Assembly: GCA_037974335.1 (NCBI GenBank)
Contig: CM075760.1
Coordinates: 17,967,059-18,031,058 of the forward strand
From: Prionace glauca
Lineage: Eukaryota > Chordata > Chondrichthyes > Carcharhiniformes > Carcharhinidae
Length of the DNA stretch: 64,000 nucleotides
Direction: 5' to 3'
In this document: positions 1-9,209 of the stretch, one piece after another
How positions within the stretch are numbered: position 1 is the stretch's first letter
How the letters are laid out: each line of letters opens with the position of its first letter
Translations under genes and position numbers: made by a program
The notes under the pieces: generated by a model
Told to the model about the DNA's origin: nothing
Seen by the model: the letters and a program-made list of their open reading frames with translations, nothing else
Database searches by the model: none

Positions 1-1135
1 AAAAAGAGCTGTTAGATGTTTCGTTAGATGTTTAATTAGAACAATAGAGATCCAAGGAGAGAGTCAGTAAATTCGTAGATGACACACAAATTGGTGATGT
101 GGTAAATAGCGAGGAGGAAGGCCTTACATTACAGGTCGATATAGAAGGATTGGTCAAATGGATAGAGCAGTGAAAACTGAAATTTAACTCTAAAAAGTGT
201 AATGTGATGTATTTTAAGAGGACTAACAGGGCAAGGGAATATACAGAAGTTAATGAAAACTACATGGAAGGAAAGTCAAACTGCTAGCTATGTCTTGCAC
301 TTTTTTGATATAGAGAGACAGCAAATAAAGCAAAAGAGAGAAATGGGGTGGGTTTCAGGGAGAGGAATAGTTACATTTTTTTTCTTTGGCGATCACCTGG
401 CTTTACAATTTGAATCCCAATCTATGGTCAAATCACCAAGCAGGTCAAAAACAACGTCTTGAATTACTGCCAGCACGGGAGTAACAAATTTGTGTAGCAT
501 CTTTCACAGTTAGTTAGAACATTGAATACAGGAGTTGGGACGTTTTGTTGAAGTTGTACAAGACATTGGTAAGGCCACACTTGGAATACTGTGTAGAATT
601 CTGGTCACCCTATTATAGAACTGATATTATTAAACGAGAAAGAGTGCAGAAACGATTTACTACGATCCTACCGGGACTTGATTGCTTGAGGCTGGATAGA
701 CCGCGACTTTTTTTCTCTGGACCATGGAAGGCTGAGGGATGATCTTATAGAGGTCCATAAAATAATGAAAGGCATAGATCAGCTAGATAGTCAATATACT
801 TTCCCAAAGGTCGGAGTGTCTAAAACTGGAGGGCATATGTTTAAGGTGAGAGGAGAGATACAAAAGTGTCCAGAGGGCTTTTTTTTTCACACAGAGGATA
901 GTGAATGTCTGGAACAAGCTGCCAGAAGTAGTAGTAGAGGAGGGTACAATTTTGTCGTTTAGACAGCATTTAGACAGTTACATTGATAAGATGGGTATAG
1001 AGGAATATGGGCCAAATGCGGGCAGTTAAGATTAGCTTAGGGGTTTTAAAAAAAGGTTGTATGGACAAGTTAGGCCGCAGGACCTATTTCCATGCTGTAA
1101 ACCTCTATAGATCTATGACTCTATGATTGTGTCAT
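1..1135 (+). mobile_element. CR1-type LINE, 3' part, interrupted
   Basis: Decayed reverse-transcriptase C-terminal region and 3' tail of a CR1-like LINE. Translation near 70-240 gives a degraded FADDTK-like motif followed by a FNSKKCNVMYF block, and 545-700 gives LYKTLVRPHLEYCVEFWSP, both hallmarks of CR1 RT thumb sequences. The 3' end has the usual short CTATGACTCTATG tail. About 260 bp at roughly 250-512 does not look like LINE and is probably a later insertion. The 3' end abuts a J-like relic, so this insertion may have removed that relic's RSS. Confidence 0.8.
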
Positions 1136-1145
1136 TCCCACAAAA

Positions 1146-1191
1146 GAAAGGCCAATCCTTGACACTTGAACAAAACTCACTGTGGAACCTC
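1146..1191 (+). pseudogene. decayed TCR J-like segment (relic A)
   Basis: Aligned base by base with the intact J at 7426-7470, this stretch matches the 3' half almost fully (AAACTCACTGT then GAACC) and reads T-K-L-T-V-E-P followed by C and GTATGC, a possible splice donor in the same phase. The FGXG motif is destroyed, with a stop codon where a Gly should be. A LINE tail ends just upstream and no 12-RSS is visible. The call rests on about 40 bp of similarity and its place upstream of true J segments; chance similarity cannot be excluded. Confidence 0.4.
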
Positions 1192-1339
1192 GTATGCATC
1201 TTCATGAAGTTCAATGGCGAGACCTTGCATTTACAGAAAACCTGTACCATACTTGCTGAGATTCAAATTCCCATTTATAATGTGGACAAATATCTCTGTC
1301 ACACGGAGCTAACAGACAAGGGGTGGGAATTAAATTTAA

Positions 1340-1745
1340 ATTGGTGGATGGGGGGAACATATTTCTTTCAGGAAATAATCTTCCCTGGCTATTGAAGTCA
1401 GCAGAATCTGAAATTGAACTCAAAACTCAAACTCAGGAGAAAGAAACTATAAATAAATTTTATATTTCTGCTCATGTGCTTGTATTTTTTGCCGTATTAT
1501 GGAAAATGTACTAGCACCAGGACTTTGAAACTTATCTTTGACAGAGGCAACAAATTCGTTTTGCAATCCAATAAGTTTTTTTAAATTTTCAGTCTGGGTT
1601 TGGTAGCAGAATGAGTAACTGAAGTTACCTCGTTTTATTATTGTGTGGGAAATGGGCATCGCTGTCTTGGGCCAGCACTTACAAAGCCCTTCCCTAAATG
1701 TGGAAGCAGTGCTGAGCTGTTTTCTTGAACATGTGTTGTGTGCAT
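1340..1745. repeat. duplicated block, copy 1 (contains J relic B)
   Basis: The block around 1370-1640 matches 2410-2690 over several hundred bases. Shared landmarks include CTGGCTATTGAAGTCA / CTGGCTACTGAAGTCA, TCTGAAATTGAA and CTAGCACCAG, followed by the J-like body. Sequence at about 1598-1745 then resembles a common elasmobranch interspersed repeat and recurs at 3365-3507. The two J-bearing copies lie about 1.05 kb apart in the same orientation, which suggests tandem duplication of a J-containing unit. Confidence 0.65.
1528..1570 (+). pseudogene. decayed TCR J segment (relic B)
   Basis: Reads K-L-I-F-D-R-G-N-K-F-V-L-Q-S in the frame of the intact J at 7426-7470 (K-L-I-F-G-S-G-T-K-L-T-V-E-P). 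The Phe and second Gly of FGXG are kept, but the first Gly is Asp. The base pair at the splice donor is AT instead of GT (CCA then ATAAGT), so it should not splice to C. A heptamer-like GACTTTG precedes it, but I see no convincing nonamer at 12 bp. Confidence 0.55.
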
Positions 1746-1931
1746 TATTCCATTCCTACCTACAAATTATTTCCATTGTGTGGAGAGATTGTGGGGAATG
1801 TGGTGGCCAATGGCTACTTGAAGGTAAATGTTCTACAAGTGCACTAAGTTTCTGAACCTTCTTTCATTCAAAGTTCTTTTTACACGATGCAAGTAAATAA
1901 TGTATTGGCCTGTTACGTTTAAATGGGTGGG

Positions 1932-2395
1932 AATTCACAAGTTTTAAGGCCTTGTTGTCCAACGAGGGGCATACGCACGATGGGTCGTACTGGGGCTGCT
2001 CTTGGATGTTCGAGAGTAGTCTAGTGCTTCAAGTCGTTCGTGTGTGCTTAAACTGGACCAGATACTGGGCAACACGACAGCTCAGTGACTATCACTGTTT
2101 GCTGTGCAGACACATGAATTTGGGCCGGTGTCTGTGGGAGTTTGCGCATTCTCCCCGTGCTTGCGTGGGTTTTCTCCGGGTGCTCCGGTTTCCTCCCACA
2201 CCCCAAAGATGTGCTATTAGGCTGATTGGAGGTAACAAGTTGTCCCTAAATTAGTTTCCCTCAATGTGGAATGCCATAAACAATAGATAAGGGTCATGGG
2301 TGGAGGGGGGACTGGTAATGTTAAAATGGCGGTGCGGGCTTGTTGGGCTGAAGGCCCTGTTTTCCGGGCTGTTTTTGCTCTTTGTTCTAAGTGAG
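1932..2395 (+). mobile_element. composite SINE-like repeat, copy A
   Basis: A roughly 460 bp element starting AATTCACAAGTTTTAAG and ending near GGGCTGTTTTTGCTCTTTG. Its central part is the widespread fish/shark core (TTTGCGCATTCTCCCCGTG, then CTCCGGTTTCCTCCCAC). A second copy at 28198-29389 has the same start and end but is split by an LTR. The 5' part is not an obvious tRNA head. Family name not recognised. Confidence 0.65.
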
Positions 2396-2404
2396 GGGGG
2401 AGGC

Positions 2405-2690
2405 ATTATATTTTCACCCGGATATAACCTGACCTGGCTACTGAAGTCAACAAAATCTGAAATTGAATTCAAACTCAAACTTAGGAGAAATATAATACAA
2501 ATAAATCATACTTCTTCTCATGTGGTTGGGTTTAGTTTTTTTGTTCCATTGTGTACAGATGTGCTAGCACCAGAACTTTGAAACGTGCCTTTGGCCGGGG
2601 CAAAATATTCACTTTGCGACCCAATAAGACATTTAAAAACGTCAGTTTGGATCTGGTTGGAACCTAAGTAATTGACTTCTCCTTAAAGGT
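2405..2690. repeat. duplicated block, copy 2 (contains J relic C)
   Basis: Second copy of the J-bearing block described for 1340-1745. It shares the upstream sequence, the CTAGCACCAG landmark, the J-like body and the region after it up to about 2690, where similarity fades. Confidence 0.65.
2581..2623 (+). pseudogene. TCR J-like segment with FGRG kept (relic C)
   Basis: Reads K-R-A-F-G-R-G-K-I-F-T-L-R-P: a canonical J body with F-G-X-G and an open frame that extends upstream. The base pair that should be the GT donor is AT (CCA then ATAAGA), exactly as in relic B. The preceding AACTTTG is a poor heptamer and no good nonamer lies 12 bp beyond it. It therefore looks like a coding-competent J body that can neither rearrange efficiently nor splice normally. 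Confidence 0.55.
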
Positions 2691-2842
2691 ACTCAAAGTC
2701 TCTCCCTCATGTGAACTTTGTGTATTCTCCTGCCTCCAAATTATTGACTATGCTTCATCATTACTGAATGACATCTGCAACTTCACTCCAATGGATGGTC
2801 TATGGCTGTGTCCTTTATACTGTACATTATGAATATACTGTG

Positions 2843-2874
2843 AAGCTGCGGCTGCCAGTTGACATTTGTGCCAA
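2843..2874 (+). pseudogene. decayed TCR J-like segment (relic D)
   Basis: Aligns ungapped with the 3' half of the intact J at 6619-6668: the segment ending in GTGCCAA then ATGAGTA matches GTACCAA then GTGAGTA, with about four fifths of upstream bases identical. The Phe codon position is a stop and the donor GT is AT. Immediately upstream is TACTGTG (2836-2842), the same heptamer as in the intact J, with a weak nonamer-like TTATACTGT exactly 12 bp before it. Confidence 0.45.
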
Positions 2875-3030
2875 ATGAGTACGATTGGAAGTTACTCTCA
2901 GTCTGTTTCATGCCGAATATTTTTTCATTGTATTGTGTCTGACAAGTAGCAAGCAGGCAACGATACAAAGAATTAAGAGAAGTACAAGTTAAGGTATTAT
3001 GTCCATAAACTGAACTTCAGAAAGATAGCT

Positions 3031-3985
3031 GGCAGATAACGTTAGCAAATGTGAGGTTATCCACTTTGGTAGAAATAATAGTAGGAGGAAATATTATTTA
3101 AAGGGTGAAAAGCTGCAGCATGGTACAGTGCAGAGGGACCTGGGGGTCCTTGTGCACGAATCGCAAAAACTCAGTCTGCAGGTGTAGCAGGTGATCAAGA
3201 AGGCGAATGGAATGTTGGCCTTCATAGTGAGGGGGATAGAATATAAAAGCAGGGAGGTCTTGCTGCAACTGTACAGGGCACTAGTGTGGCTGCAACTGGA
3301 GTACTGTGTGCAGGTTTGGTCCCCTTATTTGAGAAAGGATACATTGGCGTTGGAGAAGGCCAAGGTCTGGTTGCAGAATGAGTAACTGAAGTTACCTCGT
3401 TTTATTATTGTGAGGGAAATGGGCATCGCTGTCTGGGCCAGCACTTACATAGCCCTTCTCTCAATGTGGAAGGCAATGGTGAACTGTTTTCTTGAACATG
3501 TGTTGTTAGGCTGATACTGGAGATGAGAGGTTTAGCTTATGAAGAGAGATTGAATAGACTGGGCCTGTACTCGTTAGAGTTTGAAGGCTGAGGGGGGATT
3601 TTATACAGACATTTAAGATAATGAAGGATTAAGTAGGATAGAGGTAGATAGATTCTTCCCGCTTAGAAAGGAATAGAACTAGAGGGCACAGTCTCAAAAT
3701 AAGGGGGGGGGGGGTGGAGGTGGGGGAGCAGCTTAGAACGGAGTTGAGGAGGAACTTCTTCACTCAAAGGGTGGTGAATCTCTGGAATTCTCTACCCATT
3801 GAAGTGGTGGAGGCTACCTCGTTGAATATATTTAAGTCACGTGAAGGTAGATTTCTGATAGACAACGGAATTAAGGGTTATGGGGAGAAAGTGGGAAAGG
3901 GGAACTGCCATGATCTTTTTGAATGGTCGGGCAGGCTCGAAGGGCTAGATGGCCTACTCTTGCTCCTATTTCTTATTCTATTTTT
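3031..3985 (+). mobile_element. CR1-type LINE, 3' part with foreign patch
   Basis: RT C-terminal and 3' tail of CR1. Translation of 3191-3363 gives LQLYRALVWLQLEYCVQVWSP-like sequence; 3540-3985 carries the FFTQRVVNLWNSLP block and the tail ending in GGCCTACTCTTGCTCCTATTTCTTA. About 145 bp (3364-3507) is not LINE: it matches 1598-1745. A run of G around 3703-3712 disrupts the frame. Confidence 0.8.
3364..3507 (+). repeat. patch duplicated from the 1.6 kb region
   Basis: Nearly the same as 1605-1745 (GCAGAATGAGTAACTGAAG, then TTATTATTGTG and TTTTCTTGAACATGTGTTG). It interrupts a CR1 reading frame. In copy 1 this sequence flanks J relic B. Confidence 0.6.
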
Positions 3986-4062
3986 TTGATAGCGAGCTCA
4001 GGTCTCAATGATTAGTTAGACATGCTGCAGGTGGCGGACCAAGCTCTGGGCCTCAGCAATGC

Positions 4063-4326
4063 GACAGACATTGAGGTGCGACTCATTGGCTGACCTTGCA
4101 TTATGGTGAAGTTATGTAACTAGGGGGGAAGAGATGTCCTGGTCGCATTATCGCAAAATTATTAACCCTGAAACTCAGCGAATATTGGAGGGACCTGGGT
4201 TCGATTCCATCACAGCAGATGGTAGAATTTTAATTTAATAATCTGGAATTAAGAATCTACTCGTGACCAGGAAAACCATTATCGTTTGTCGGAAAAACCC
4301 ACCTGGTTCATTAATATCCTCTGGGG
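4063..4326 (+). mobile_element. tRNA-derived SINE
   Basis: Contains a tRNA-like head with a box-B-like GGGTTCGATTCCATCAC (about 4197-4213), followed by a body shared with the copies at 5657-5998, 59805-60150 and 63690-63925 (TCTGGAATTAAGAATCTAC, AAAACCCACCTGGTTCA). The reverse complements of this body at 15005-15300 and 29400-29640 belong to the same family. Confidence 0.7.
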
Positions 4327-5640
4327 AAGGAAACATAGGAACATTGAAGATGGGAGCAGGGAGAGGCGTTTGGCCTTTGAAGCGTGATCTGCCATTTATT
4401 ATGATCATGGTTGATCATCCACTCGATAGCCTAATCCTGCTTTCTCCGCATAACTTTTTATCCCATTCGCCCAAGTGCTATGTCTAGCCGTTTCTTTAAT
4501 ACATTCAATCTTTTGGCAACAACTACATCCTGTAGTAATGAATTTCACAGGCTCACCACTCTTTGGGTGAAGAAATGTCTTCTCACCTCCGTCCTAAATG
4601 GTCTACTCTAAACCCTCAGATCCCTGGTTCTGGCCTCCCCTACCATCGGGAATATCCTCTCTTCATCTCCTATTTTTTATCCTGTTCGAATTTTATAAGT
4701 CTCTATGAAATCCATTGTCATCCCTTTAAGTAAGTCTCCCCAATCTATGAAGGCAAAATCACGCCTCATATCTTCATAGTCTCCTTTATTAAGATTCGAC
4801 ACAGTAGTCTCCGAGTCAACTATTTCATTCTCCACCGTGATATAAAAAATTCTCATGTTATGTTCACTCATCCTCAAGGAGTCTCTCACAGCTGGATTGA
4901 CAATTATTACCTCTCACTACCTAGTGCCCAGTCTAAGGTGGCCTGCTTCCTAGTTGGTTCCTTCACATGTTGGTCAGGGAAACCATCCCGTATCCGGTCC
5001 AGGAAGTCCACCTCTACAGCATTGTCGCTAATTTAATTTGATCAAAGTGCAGATTAAAATCACCCTTGATCACCGATATTCCCTCATCACATATGCCTCT
5101 AATTTCGTGTTTAATGCCATTTCCAGCATCACCACTGCAGTTTCGCGGCCTGTATATGACACCAACTAATGTTTTCTGCCCCTTGGTATCTCTCAACTTT
5201 ACCTGTATAGACTCCACATTATCAGAGCTAATATTGTTTCTCACCAGTGTGTTAATTTCCTCTTTAACCAACAGTGCCACTCCACCACCTTTTCCTTTAT
5301 GCCTGCCCATCCTAAATACTGAATACTCTGGAACATTCAGTTCCCATCCTTGAGAACCCTGCAGCCATGTCTTTGTTATCCCAATTATAGCATGCCCATT
5401 TATATCTATCTGCAAGATTAGTTCAACCACGTTATTGCAAATGCTCCGCACATTGAGGCACAGTGCCTTTAAGCTTGCCTTTTTAACATTGATTGTCTCT
5501 TTTCCAGTATTCTTCTCTATAGCCCTCTTTGAAGTTTGCCTTTGATTTCTCTGCAGACCATTTTTCTTATTTCCTTTTCTGTCTCTTGTTTTTGTCCTTG
5601 TTCCCTCTTTCGCTGGCTCCTAACATAGGTTCCCAACCAC
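4327..5640 (-). mobile_element. CR1-like LINE fragments, inverted
   Basis: On the minus strand, 5014-5451 encodes an apurinic endonuclease-like domain: ITKTWLQGSQGWELNVPEYS, KGGGVALLVKEEI, GVIYRPRN and KGDFNLH, matching the ETW, GGGVA, YRPPN and GDFN motifs of LINE EN domains. 4327-4700 is a separate 3'-end piece (FFT/NSLL-like block and 3' tail). The middle is degraded; most of the RT is missing between the two. Confidence 0.75.
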
Positions 5641-5656
5641 CTGGCATATAGTTTCA

Positions 5657-5998
5657 TTGGTTGACCTTGCATCACTGTGAGGTGGTGAAACTGAGAGGAG
5701 GCGATGGCCTTGTGATGTTATCGCTAGATTATTAATCCAGGAAATCAACAAGTGTTTTGGGTTCAAATCCCACCACGGCAGATGGTCGAATTTGAATTCA
5801 ATAACTTGGAATTAAGAATCTACTGTTGATGATGAAAACCAGTGTGGAAAAAACCCATCTGGTTGATTAATGTCCTTTAGAGAAATAAAAGTGCCATTCT
5901 TATCTGATCTGGCCTATATGTGCAATTTGGTTGACTCTCAAGGGCAATTGGGAATGGATAATAAATTCTGGCCAACCAACGCTGCCCATGTCCGACCA
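5657..5998 (+). mobile_element. tRNA-derived SINE
   Basis: Same family as 4063-4326, with a fuller tRNA-like head: box A-like GATGGCCTTGTGATG and box B GGGTTCAAATCCCACCACG, then the GGCAGATGGTCGAATTTGAA body and the tail ending with AATAAATTCTGGCC. It shares an upstream flank (CATTGGTTGACCTTGCAT) with the copy at 4.08 kb, so the two may come from a local duplication. Confidence 0.75.
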
Positions 5999-6590
5999 TG
6001 AATTTAAAAAATCTCTCTTTTGGAAATGATCCTGAGTAACTGGTGATTCAACTAAACATAAACGCATCTTTCAGACTCAACAGGTCTGTTTATGTCTTCG
6101 GAATCTAACACGATTATAACAATAAGAACAGATAATGCTGGGAAAAACCACAGCAGGTCAGGCAGCATCTGTAAGGAGAGAAAGCTTAGCGAACAAATTA
6201 AATACTATCCGTTGAATTGTATTAAGGCGTTAAGGCGTCGCTGGCAAGGCCATGTTGCAACTTTCTGTTGGGCCATTTCAGAGATTGGTAGAGCAGGTTC
6301 AAAGTTCTGAATAGCCTTCCCTGGTTCCTATATTACCAAACAAATGTTCAGAGGCAAAATATATTTGTTGTAGGGGGAGGATGTGGATGGCTATATTTGA
6401 CCAGTATCTACCTTGACTCAGAAATTCTTCACTTTGATAGAATCTTAGACCATCAAAGGAGGCTATTTGGCCCATTTTGCTGTGATGGTGGGGAGGAGGA
6501 AGATATCTGTTACCTGCAGCGAATCAGTGACTCTCCATATTTGTCTTTGCCGTGAATTGTCTGAAATCTGAAACAGCTCTCTCAATAGAA
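5999..6590. other. no gene; remnant of a foldback repeat
   Basis: Only a short piece of a common elasmobranch repeat is recognisable at about 6118-6190 (AGATAATGCTGGGAAAAACC, GGCAGCATCTGTAAGGAGAG), related to 29705-29950. Nothing else was identified up to the J-segment RSS. Confidence 0.5.
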
Positions 6591-6618
6591 GGTTTCTGTC
6601 TGAGCAATTGTTACTGTG
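6591..6618 (+). promoter_or_regulatory. 12-RSS of J segment 1
   Basis: Nonamer GGTTTCTGT (6591-6599; consensus GGTTTTTGT), a 12-base spacer (6600-6611) and heptamer TACTGTG (6612-6618; consensus CACTGTG). The spacing is exact and the heptamer abuts the J coding bases. T at heptamer position 1 departs from consensus and may lower recombination efficiency. Confidence 0.85.
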
Positions 6619-6668
6619 CTATGCTAAGCTAACATTCGGCAGCGGCACCCAGGTGACAGTTGTACCAA
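6619..6668 (+). CDS. TRDJ: TCR joining segment J1
   Basis: Coding body reads Y-A-K-L-T-F-G-S-G-T-Q-V-T-V-V-P plus one base. It has the J hallmark F-G-X-G followed by T-Q-V-T-V-V-P and ends at a strong donor GTGAGT (6669-6674). The last codon is split after its first base, which fits C exon 1 at 14664 (A plus AG gives Lys). It lies 8 kb upstream of the delta constant exons in the same orientation, so assignment to TRDJ is inferred from position; TRAJ-like use cannot be excluded. A 12-RSS precedes it and the frame is intact. Confidence 0.85.
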
Positions 6669-6674
6669 GTGAGT

Positions 6675-7029
6675 ATGAAGTCAGTGTGTTTTTATTCTTT
6701 CACACCACGTCGTCTTTGTGATCTAGTTTTCTGTTGTAAGTAGTCTAGTCAAGTTAGGCAGAGTGCCAATATAACATGTGGCATGCAGACGAAGAGATTG
6801 CACGGTTTTGAGTCAGTTTTGATCTAGCTCAGCTTACCCAGGCATTAGAGGTTCATGGGATAGGAGTTGGAACTGCACACCTCAGTAATATTTTATTGAA
6901 CTGAGGAGCAGATTTGTGTCCAGTTAATAGGAAGATTCCATCCAGAGAGTTGACCAAAAAGGGAGCGGGGAGATGAATAAGCATCATTGTTCTTGTTAAA
7001 ACTTTGTAATTGTGAATTATTTTATTCTC
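6675..7029. other. no feature recognised (J1 downstream)
   Basis: AT-rich sequence following the J1 donor. I see no RSS, exon or familiar repeat. Confidence 0.4.
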
Positions 7030-7295
7030 TTGGTGGAAAAGAAATTCTCCTCATATCTGTCCTATATCTGTTGACTGTGAACCCCGGTTCACTACCGCCA
7101 TCCTGCATCTATCCTGTCTAATCCTGCATTATGGGTTTTAATAGGATCTTCCTCTCCTGCCTTCCTTCTTCTGAATGCCAGACAATAAAATCCTCACCGA
7201 CTCAATATCCTTCATGTGTCATTCCTGCCATTCCTGAATTTGTCGCTGCACTCGCTCTTTAGCCAGGACATCCTTCCTCGGATATTGTTCTGCAC
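7030..7295 (-). mobile_element. CR1-like LINE 3' fragment, inverted
   Basis: Reverse complement resembles the degraded CR1/L2 3' coding end (compare 37300-37480: same GAAATTCTCCTCATATCTG style block and the CCAGGACATCCTTCCTC segment). Short and decayed. It ends about 100 bp upstream of the RSS of J2. Confidence 0.5.
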
Positions 7296-7397
7296 ATGTT
7301 TCTGGAGGTAACAATGAACTGGCTGTGCAAGCAAATCGAATCTCAAAAACCTGAGCATGAAAAACAATCCTTACATTGCTATTCATGTGGGTTATGT

Positions 7398-7425
7398 CGA
7401 TTTTGTACCATCTGGTATCACTGTG
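7398..7425 (+). promoter_or_regulatory. 12-RSS of J segment 2
   Basis: Nonamer-like CGATTTTGT (7398-7406, 7 of 9 to consensus), a 12-base spacer (7407-7418) and perfect heptamer CACTGTG (7419-7425), directly before the J coding bases. Confidence 0.85.
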
Positions 7426-7470
7426 CAAAGCTTATCTTTGGCAGTGGAACCAAACTCACTGTAGAACCCA
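7426..7470 (+). CDS. TRDJ: TCR joining segment J2
   Basis: Reads K-L-I-F-G-S-G-T-K-L-T-V-E-P plus one base, with the FGXG bulge motif and the T-K-L-T-V strand, ending at a strong donor GTAAGT (7471-7476). It has the same phase as J1 and joins in frame to the C exon at 14664. No other intact J lies between it and the constant gene, so it appears to be the most C-proximal J. Its body is the closest relative of relics A, B and C. Assignment to TRDJ rests on linkage to TRDC. Confidence 0.87.
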
Positions 7471-7659
7471 GTAAGTGAAACGATTCTCTGCATTTTGTGT
7501 CTGCTTACAGTTTAAGAAAGTAATTTCAAATTCTAACACACCTGTAATGAATCTATGTCCCGTAATAGCTACTGTTGAATTGATGGTAGTGGCAGGAGAC
7601 ACGTGAAAAATTAAAATGTCTCTGACAACTCTGTTTTAGAATTTACCAACAGCAAATTA

Positions 7660-8085
7660 TTAGGCTCCTACAACGATGGTGGGGACCATTAGGCCTATCG
7701 CTCTTGCTTCGGGAACAGTAGAATCATCGTCATTGAGTTTTACAGAACAGGAAGAAACCCTGCGGCCCACTGTGCCTGCTCTAGCCATTAAACCCCTATC
7801 TATTCCAATCGCATTTTTCAGCACTTGGTTGTAACCTTGAATGCTACGTCCTAAATAATCTTGGACTTGCATGCCAAGGTCCCTCTGGTTCTCTGCATGC
7901 AGTTCATTGTGCATTTCCTTGCCTTGTTACCCCTCGCAAAATGCATCACCTCACACTTCTCAGGTTTAAATTCCGTTTGGTCTACCTCCCTGACCATCTC
8001 GCCAATTTCGCCCTGTAATCTTTGCAAGTCAGTGACATTTAACCTCACACGAAACGTATGCGTGCATCCTTGGCTTGATTTGGTC
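7660..8085 (-). mobile_element. CR1-type LINE RT fragment, inverted
   Basis: Minus-strand translation of 7851-8048 includes EFKPEKCEVMHFARGNKAR, the CR1 block just after the FADD region, preceded by a degraded L-Q-G-E-I segment. 7660-7914 continues with the LACK..YLGRSIQGYNQVLKNA-like part in another frame. Confidence 0.7.
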
Positions 8086-8179
8086 TGAAATTTCTATACA
8101 GCGATCCCGAAATAATGAAAATTAAATGCCTTTCTTCTCTCCTCTGCGAGGTAAATATGATTCAGCTTTTGCAATGCCA

Positions 8180-8262
8180 AGTTTCTGTCTTGGAAATTGT
8201 TCCTGCACATTTACTAAACACTACAGTGAGACACCCACACTCAGCAGTGAAATATGTGACCA
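8180..8262 (+). pseudogene. possible decayed J with 12-RSS remnant (relic E)
   Basis: AGTTTCTGT (8180-8188), a 12-base gap (8189-8200; TTGGAAATTGT resembles the J1 spacer TGAGCAATTGT) and a degraded heptamer TCCTGCA, followed by about 55 bases ending CCA before GTAAGG. The spacing and spacer similarity to J1 are striking, but the J frame has several stops and no FGXG. This is the weakest of the J relics. Confidence 0.3.
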
Positions 8263-8464
8263 GTAAGGATAAGCTAACTTAATGTCATTACCTGCTGACA
8301 GGGAGCCGGCATCATGTGGGAAGGCAGTTGAGGACATTGCACCGATATAATGAATTTGCGCAGCTGAATATCCAGCTCAGCTCCTCCTAAAATTGCAGTG
8401 TCCAGTTTTTGCAGCTCCAGTCCTTAGTGATGTCATATTGGACTAAAAACGCATAATTTTATGT

Positions 8465-8610
8465 TTCTTTCTTGGATGTGGGCATTCCAAATTGCCCACT
8501 GGGCAATTTCAGATTCCAAGGCATTGCTTCTTGGATCCAAACCACTGACGGCACATGTCCTTCCCCTAAGGACATTGTTGATCTAAATGGGCATTTACAA
8601 TCCATGGTAG
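8465..8610 (-). mobile_element. SINE remnant, inverted
   Basis: A decayed reverse copy of the 3' half of the SINE family seen at 15005-15300 (TCCTTCCCCTAAGGACATTGTTG block). Boundaries are poor. Confidence 0.4.
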
Positions 8611-8689
8611 CAGTCTTGGCAATAGTAAAATCACTTCTTTTATCCAAGTCATTATGTATATTGTAAATTATTGTGGCCCGAGGATTGAC

Positions 8690-9075
8690 CGCTGAGATAT
8701 TCAATTGTAACAGATTGTTATCCTGAAAATGTTCCTCTTATCCCAACTCTCTGTATCCTATCGATGAGCCAATCCTCTATCCATGCGAATATATTACTCC
8801 AAAAAGCACGAGTTCTGAATTAGTCCTTTGCCAGAAATCTTATAAAAAGCTTTTTGCTGCAAAGATAAGATGCCAACCATTGAACGGCAATGCCTTTTTA
8901 GGGTATTCGCCGATAGTTGCCGAAGTTCTTATTGGAGGCAATTCGATCAATTTATTTGAAATTACTCCAAGTACTGGGGTGGGAATTGAGCCCATTTCTT
9001 CAGGGAAATTAGCCTGAGTCTCTGTTCTGCTAATCAAATAACATTGCCCTTTCGCGGCAACCATGCCATAATGCT
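8690..9075 (-). mobile_element. LINE RT fragment plus SINE remnant, inverted
   Basis: 8700-8870 is the reverse of a LINE RT segment (CCAATCCTCTATCCATGC style block, then AAAGCTTTTTGC). 8880-9060 is a decayed inverted SINE-like remnant (GTGGGAATTGAGCCCATTTC over the box-B area). No host gene is visible. Confidence 0.45.
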
Positions 9076-9209
9076 GCACGAAGAATGTTTAGTGATAGTT
9101 TCAAACAAAAGTTTGCCAGAGTCAGATATCACTGTGATTAATTTCGTCTTGTGAGCTTTATGAAAGAATTAATATTCAGTGCCATCAGCCATCACTTTCC
9201 TTCGTGGAC

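Noticed and set aside
2546-2556. CATTGTG heptamer upstream of J relic C
   Set aside because: The poly-T stretch before it is at the wrong spacing (about 3 bases) and no nonamer fits at 12 or 23.
1-6590. TCR D segments
   Set aside because: I looked for short sequences between a 12-RSS and a 23-RSS; heptamer-like strings occur but none with correct spacing on both sides. D segments probably lie upstream of the window.
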